Of a stretch of DNA of 20,658 bases, positions 17,187 to 20,658 are shown piece by piece. A program made the translations under genes and the position numbers. The notes beneath the pieces are model-generated. The model saw only the letters and a list, made by a program, of their open reading frames with translations. It was not told the DNA's origin and made no database searches. Every line of letters starts with the position of its first letter. The stretch's first letter is position 1. Origin of the DNA: a virus; the IMG/VR virus record IMGVR_UViG_3300017824_000075, positions 1 to 20,658 of that record, one strand, 5' to 3'.

Positions 17187-17666
17187 ATGGCAGAATTTCT
17201 ATCACCCTCTGAGAGAGCAAGTATTGCAGCAAACCTACTCGACCTACATGATACATTTGGACGAGACATTGTGGTATACAAAGAAGCAAAAAAAGTTGTT
17301 GTTAGCACCGACCCAGGCTACAATTATTTGTACGGAAATGCAGGAAAAAGTACGCCCAACGTACAAAACGTTCCCGTGAGAAAAGTTTTCAAAGCAAGAA
17401 TAAGATATGATACCGACAGAAATCTTGAATATTTTGGAGAAACAGATGCTCAAATAAAAATTAACAGACCAGACCCCAACAGTACAGTTCGCATCAAATT
17501 AAAAGTTGAAGATTACGAGTATATAAAAGAAGCAAAAAGAATCGAGCTTGATGGAAGAATGTTTCATGTTGAATCGGACCCGCGTCCACATGGACTTTTT
17601 GACACAATTCAATTCACAACATTATTTTTACGACCAATCGAAGCAAATGGCCAATCCACTAAATAG
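17187..17666 (+). CDS. Probable head-closure / head-tail adaptor protein (159 aa)
   Basis: Small beta-rich protein. The C-terminal half, VEDYEYIKEAKRIELDGRMF followed by HVESDPRPHGLFDTIQFTTLFLRP, has the layout of phage head-closure (stopper) and adaptor proteins: a predicted beta hairpin, a 'LDG[RK].[FY].V' strand and a final strand ending in LRP. The N-terminal SPSERASIAANLLDLHDTFGRDIVVYKEAKK supplies a helix followed by beta strands, as in the gp16/gpFII-like adaptors. I chose the ATG at 17187 because MAEFLSPSE reads as a natural N-terminus. The longer in-frame ATG at 17112 would overlap the start of the divergent gene and add a low-complexity stretch. No strong Shine-Dalgarno is visible. 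It heads a run of plus-strand neck and tail genes, consistent with the assignment. The stop overlaps the next start by 20 bases. Confidence 0.55.
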   Translation: MAEFLSPSERASIAANLLDLHDTFGRDIVVYKEAKKVVVSTDPGYNYLYGNAGKSTPNVQNVPVRKVFKARIRYDTDRNLEYFGETDAQIKINRPDPNSTVRIKLKVEDYEYIKEAKRIELDGRMFHVESDPRPHGLFDTIQFTTLFLRPIEANGQSTK

Positions 17667-18270
17667 ATCATTAAAAGCTACGCTAGCAAGAGAACTAAGA
17701 AACGACAAAGAGCTTCAACTCAAAACTCGTCAAATAATAGAAAAACAATTCTCAACAATTAAGCGAAAATTTATAAATGATTTTGAAACACATCCAGTCA
17801 CTCAAGAGTTGAGAGGCGGATCAGGCTCGTCAAACATTACAAACAGCTTGCCCGAAGGAAATTTGTTTGGATTCATTGGCTTTGAAAGAGGTTTTGATCC
17901 AATTTCATCTCTTGAAAAATTGATCGCAAAAACAGACATCATAATAAAAAGAAGGAGAATGGGAACATTCGGATTCATTTGGACTTATCTAGTAACATCT
18001 CCGTCGCTTCAAGAAATGTATAGCGCGACACCATTACCTTGGGCAAATGGATCAAGTTGGCTTCGAGAACTAGAGGGGCGAGGCATTCCAAATCTTGGTC
18101 AATATATGCACAAAAGAATCACATCCAGTAGATCTGGAGCTGGCTTTCAAAATACCAATCGAAGCAACGGAGGCAGATTAAAAATAGGCTACATCAAGGA
18201 ATTACTTCTTGAATTCGAAAAAAACCTCAACGCCATCGAAGCATCAAGAGTTTCTCGAGCAAATTTCTAA
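17647..18270 (+). CDS. Probable neck / tail-completion structural protein (207 aa)
   Basis: The start is the ATG of MANPLNRSLKATLARELRND, overlapping the preceding ORF by 20 bases. Upstream in-frame ATGs would lie deep inside the head-closure gene. The N-terminus is a long basic helix with RQIIEKQFSTIKRKFINDF, then HPVTQELRGGSGSSNIT, a glycine-rich NLFGFIGFERGFDPI loop, and a helix with basic residues. This arrangement (helix, short loop, GFxGFexG-type loop between head-closure and tube genes) resembles HK97 gp10-like tail-completion or minor neck proteins. I rate this as a positional and pattern inference, not a firm family call. It lacks signal peptide, transmembrane or catalytic motifs. 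The next gene starts after a single spacer base. Confidence 0.5.
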   Translation: MANPLNRSLKATLARELRNDKELQLKTRQIIEKQFSTIKRKFINDFETHPVTQELRGGSGSSNITNSLPEGNLFGFIGFERGFDPISSLEKLIAKTDIIIKRRRMGTFGFIWTYLVTSPSLQEMYSATPLPWANGSSWLRELEGRGIPNLGQYMHKRITSSRSGAGFQNTNRSNGGRLKIGYIKELLLEFEKNLNAIEASRVSRANF

Positions 18271-18271
18271 C

Positions 18272-19120
18272 ATGAAACCACAATTCCAACACGAACTAAC
18301 AACCAGCTTTATGCTTTGGGCAGATCATTTTCTTGTCGAAAAAGCAGAAGCTTTTCAGAATTATGTATCCCCCTTGTATCCAATGGCCTCAGACGACCAA
18401 CTTGGAGAAGGTTTTGTAACTTACAGTAGTCCTCACAAGCAATGGGTTTTTGATGAAAGCATTGAAGGCGCGCAAATTCCAAGTGGCATATATAACAATG
18501 GAACGTTCATGGAACGAGGGGACAATGGATTGATTATTGATTTTGATGATGGTCGAGTTATTCTTGATGCATCGTTCGGCGCAAACAATAATACATTAAG
18601 CGGAGAATATTCTGTCAAAGAATTCAATTGGTACATCACAAATCAAACAGAAGAACAGCTTATTATAGATAGTAAATTTGATTCAAATGGAAGATTCAAA
18701 CAGGATCTCTCAGGAATAGCTCCACACAAGCAAGTTGTTCCTGCGATTTTTGTGAATCCAGAATTGATCGAGAACGAACCATTCGCATTTGGCGGAGAAG
18801 ATAAAACAACAACCAACATTCGATGTGTCGTTTTCGCGGAAAATACATATCAACTTGATGGAGCATTATCATTTTTCACTGACTCCAAAAATGAAGTATT
18901 CAAAAAATTAGAATATTCAGACTATCCATTAACAGAATACGGAGACATCACAGGATTCAATTACAAAGAATTATCAAACAACAAGCAAAAAAACTTTTTT
19001 CACATTGAAGAAGTGCGTGCTTCCAAGCTTAGTGATCGAGTCAGCAAGAACATTGATCCATCTCTTTTTGTTGGTTTCATTGATTTCGAAATCACCAACT
19101 TAAGATTTCCAAGATCATAA
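18272..19120 (+). CDS. Virion structural protein of unknown role, between neck and tube genes (282 aa)
   Basis: No family recognised. The protein is acidic and beta-rich, with an N-terminal helix (FQHELTTSFMLWADHFLVEK), a YVSPLYP segment, an internal GEYSVKEFNWYITNQTEEQL strand pair, and a C-terminal LFVGFIDFEITNLRF that resembles the terminal strand of an outer beta sandwich. By position, between the neck candidate and the tube gene, it could be a tail terminator or a collar protein, but it is longer than most terminators. I chose ATG 18272 because it directly follows the previous stop. The longer in-frame start at 18209 would overlap the previous gene by 62 bases and has a low-complexity extension. 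A 64-base spacer, with a possible promoter, separates it from the tube gene. Confidence 0.5.
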   Translation: MKPQFQHELTTSFMLWADHFLVEKAEAFQNYVSPLYPMASDDQLGEGFVTYSSPHKQWVFDESIEGAQIPSGIYNNGTFMERGDNGLIIDFDDGRVILDASFGANNNTLSGEYSVKEFNWYITNQTEEQLIIDSKFDSNGRFKQDLSGIAPHKQVVPAIFVNPELIENEPFAFGGEDKTTTNIRCVVFAENTYQLDGALSFFTDSKNEVFKKLEYSDYPLTEYGDITGFNYKELSNNKQKNFFHIEEVRASKLSDRVSKNIDPSLFVGFIDFEITNLRFPRS

Positions 19121-19184
19121 ATTTCCCTTTATATAATAAAAAATGTAATTAACAACAGAAATTTAACTTCATCCTTAAAATATT
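19121..19184 (+). promoter_or_regulatory. Short spacer with a TATAAT-like element before the tube gene
   Basis: This AT-rich spacer holds TATAAT at 19132-19137 upstream of the major tail tube gene, which needs high expression. No convincing -35 hexamer lies 16-18 bases further upstream, and AT-rich sequence yields such matches by chance. It could be a phage-specific late promoter or nothing. No hairpin with a T-tract is visible here, so I do not call a terminator after the preceding gene. Confidence 0.2.
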
Positions 19185-20468
19185 ATGGCAAATAGAGCAA
19201 GAGTAATTTATCAAAGTGAGGCGCTGTACGCTGGTACAGTAGATGCCACAGGGCATCACTATTCAACATCAACAGACAGCTTCGCCTCAAGAACCACGCA
19301 TGCAACTCAAGCAGAAGTTGACGCCGCAGTAGCAGGAGGCGCAGAGGCAAGAACAGGTATCATGCAATTGCGCAGGGTGCAAAGCGCAAACTATAGCTTC
19401 ACAGTTAATCGTCAAGATGTAAATCAATTTGGTCAACTCGCTAGAATCGACAGTGTTGCAATTGACCCTCCAACAGTAACGCTTGACTTTTCATATTATT
19501 TAACAAATGGAGTCAATGAAAGAATTCTGGGATTCAATGTTGATGGAGCAACATCTGCACTTGCAAATGACGTTCTTCTTGGAACCGCGAACGAAACAGC
19601 AAATCCAGATGGTAAAAACTTTTTCATCTTAACAACACCTCAAGGTAAAGATGCTGTAGGAAATGCTAGCGCAGAAACAGAGAAAAGTGTTATTGCATTG
19701 GGCAATGGCTTTGTATCAAATTATTCAATGGAAGCTTCAGTAGGAGGCATGCCTACTGCCAGCGTTACTATTGACGGTTTAAATTTAAGTAGTTATACAG
19801 GAACTCAAGCAAAAGACCTTCCATCAATTAATACTCAATATGGTATTCCAGTAACAGGTCAAGACTTTTCTCTTCCTGATGCAATCAGCGGAGTAAACGG
19901 AACAGATAGTGATATTGATTACGGAGCAGAAGGAGTTTCTTGCTTGCGTCCTGGAGACATCACAATGAGCTTGGGATTAGAAGGTCGAGCAGGTCTTTTT
20001 GAAAACCTTCCTCACTCTGAGCCTGAAAAAGATTTTGACGCAGGATCAGCCCACATTCAAAGTTTTAGCATTGATCTCCCCATCGGCAGAAGCACTATTC
20101 AAAGACTTGGAAATCCTTATGGATACACAAGAGCAACAGATTTCCCTGTGAACATCTCTGTGTCTGTAAGCGCAATTCTTTCTGACCTCAAAGAAGGAAA
20201 TGTTACAGATTTGCTTTTCAATAATGAGAAACATACTCTTGCATTCACACTTCGTGAACCAAATCAATTTGGAACCGGAGATATCGCCACAATCTACACA
20301 ATTAAAGGTGCTCAATTAGAAGGTGAATCATTCAGCTCATCAATCGGAGACAATAAAACTGTAGACTTGACATTCACAGCTCAAGTTGGTGGTCCAGAAG
20401 ATACAGAAAATGGAATATTCATTTCTGGATCTAAAAATGCTCTAACAATAGAAGATTTATTCGCTTAA
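19185..20468 (+). CDS. Major tail tube protein (427 aa)
   Basis: Tube protein of the non-contractile tail; it polymerises in rings around the tape measure. Early strands carry RRVQSANYSFTVNRQDVNQF then IDSVAIDPPTVTLDFSYYL, a pattern I associate with marine-phage tail tube proteins. Later come GFVSNYSMEASVGGMPTASV (a repeat of the same strand idea), HIQSFSIDLPIGRSTIQRL, DFPVNISVSVSAILSDLKEG and the C-terminal IKGAQLEGESFSSSIGDN with VDLTFTAQVGG. At 427 residues it is longer than the lambda gpV tube protein (246), so it probably has two tube-fold domains or decorated loops. It is rich in small polar residues, as expected for a highly expressed structural protein. There is no strong Shine-Dalgarno. 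A bidirectional terminator follows 22 bases after the stop. Three other window genes share its C-terminal pattern. Confidence 0.8.
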   Translation: MANRARVIYQSEALYAGTVDATGHHYSTSTDSFASRTTHATQAEVDAAVAGGAEARTGIMQLRRVQSANYSFTVNRQDVNQFGQLARIDSVAIDPPTVTLDFSYYLTNGVNERILGFNVDGATSALANDVLLGTANETANPDGKNFFILTTPQGKDAVGNASAETEKSVIALGNGFVSNYSMEASVGGMPTASVTIDGLNLSSYTGTQAKDLPSINTQYGIPVTGQDFSLPDAISGVNGTDSDIDYGAEGVSCLRPGDITMSLGLEGRAGLFENLPHSEPEKDFDAGSAHIQSFSIDLPIGRSTIQRLGNPYGYTRATDFPVNISVSVSAILSDLKEGNVTDLLFNNEKHTLAFTLREPNQFGTGDIATIYTIKGAQLEGESFSSSIGDNKTVDLTFTAQVGGPEDTENGIFISGSKNALTIEDLFA

Positions 20469-20490
20469 TTTAATTAAAGTTTAATTTCTA

Positions 20491-20531
20491 AAAAAAGACT
20501 CTTGACTTTTATCGGTCAAGAGTTTTTTTTA
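20491..20531. terminator. Bidirectional intrinsic terminator
   Basis: A perfect 9-bp stem, ACTCTTGAC (20498-20506) with GTCAAGAGT (20515-20523), encloses an 8-base loop. It is flanked by A6 on the left and T8 on the right, so both strands read as hairpin plus U-tract. It lies between the converging ends of the tail tube gene and the minus-strand gene at the right edge and would stop transcription from both. The T-tract overlaps the last bases of the minus-strand stop codon. Confidence 0.9.
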
Positions 20532-20658
20532 TTCTAGATACATTCTCATTCCATCGAGACGGCCAATTGCAAAAGTGAATTCAGTACTAACACTCATATT
20601 GTCTCCGAGCGTTTGAGAATAGCTTTGTGATTTTAATTGTGCGCCGTCTATATCAAAA
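20529..20658 (-). CDS. Tail-tube-like protein, C-terminal end only (5' part outside window)
   Basis: Hand translation of the minus strand gives an open frame from the window edge to TAA at 20529-20531: 42 complete residues starting FDIDGAQLKSQSYSQTLGDN and ending LDGMRMYLE. The first part aligns with the C-terminus of the adjacent tail tube protein (IYTIKGAQLEGESFSSSIGDN): shared I-GAQL, S-S and GDN, then V and a phenylalanine-rich strand ending in G. This is a paralogue on the opposite strand, convergent with the tube gene across the terminator. Whether it is a second tube protein, a distal tail protein or an older duplicate cannot be told from 42 residues. Confidence 0.75.
   Translation of the reverse strand, partial: FDIDGAQLKSQSYSQTLGDNMSVSTEFTFAIGRLDGMRMYLE

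Noticed and set aside
17056-17453. Minus-strand open frames overlapping the head-closure gene and divergent gap
   Set aside because: Both are Cys/Phe/Ile-rich shadows of real genes, without start signals or recognisable motifs.
1-20658. CRISPR array, tRNA genes, integrase, insertion sequence or attachment site
   Set aside because: I saw no regular short repeats with spacers, no cloverleaf-like run, no transposase or integrase motif and no terminal inverted repeats; the window is almost entirely structural coding sequence.

Overview
This window is the tail and neck module of a tailed dsDNA phage, or a prophage or metagenomic phage contig, with a long non-contractile (siphovirus-type) tail and a lambda-like tail tip. 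The signs are a 2174-residue tape measure protein followed by genes carrying domains like lambda gpM and gpL, no sheath or T4-type baseplate gene, and dense ATGA/TAATG gene junctions. The DNA looks AT-rich by eye. Several domain styles (G-[HYF]-[IV]-P-N-[FY]-A linkers in the tape measure, WGLN-W modules and aromatic surface repeats in the tip protein) recall marine phages. That link rests on memory of families, not on a search. The host cannot be named; a gpL/gpM-type tip suggests a Gram-negative.

Layout: two transcription units diverge from about 17129-17186. Leftward (minus strand): a 95-residue conserved small protein, two probable tape measure chaperones (275 and 328 residues), the tape measure protein, two tail-tube-like proteins (373 and 305 residues), a 1857-residue mosaic tail tip/adhesin protein, and a gpL-type tip protein that runs off the left edge. 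Rightward (plus strand): a probable head-closure protein, a neck/tail-completion candidate, an unassigned structural protein and the major tail tube protein. A strong bidirectional terminator follows. Beyond it, the 3' end of another minus-strand gene enters from the right edge, and its last 42 residues resemble the C-terminus of the tail tube protein. There is no stretch over 300 bases without a gene.

Working model: the rightward genes build the neck and tube; the leftward genes supply chaperones, the length ruler and the distal tip. In lambda these functions sit on one strand in one order; here the tube gene is split from the chaperone/tape block by a strand switch.

Most notable points: (1) at least four tail-tube-fold relatives in one module; (2) a candidate PD-(D/E)XK nuclease-like domain inside the tape measure protein, bracketed by four GxxPNxA linkers; (3) a metalloprotease-like domain at the end of the tip protein that has lost the second histidine of HExxH and carries an inserted WGLN-W module; (4) a shared CCTT/AAGG/AAGG leader immediately before the first leftward gene and before the tape measure gene; (5) two chaperone ORFs in the same frame separated by one TAA codon.
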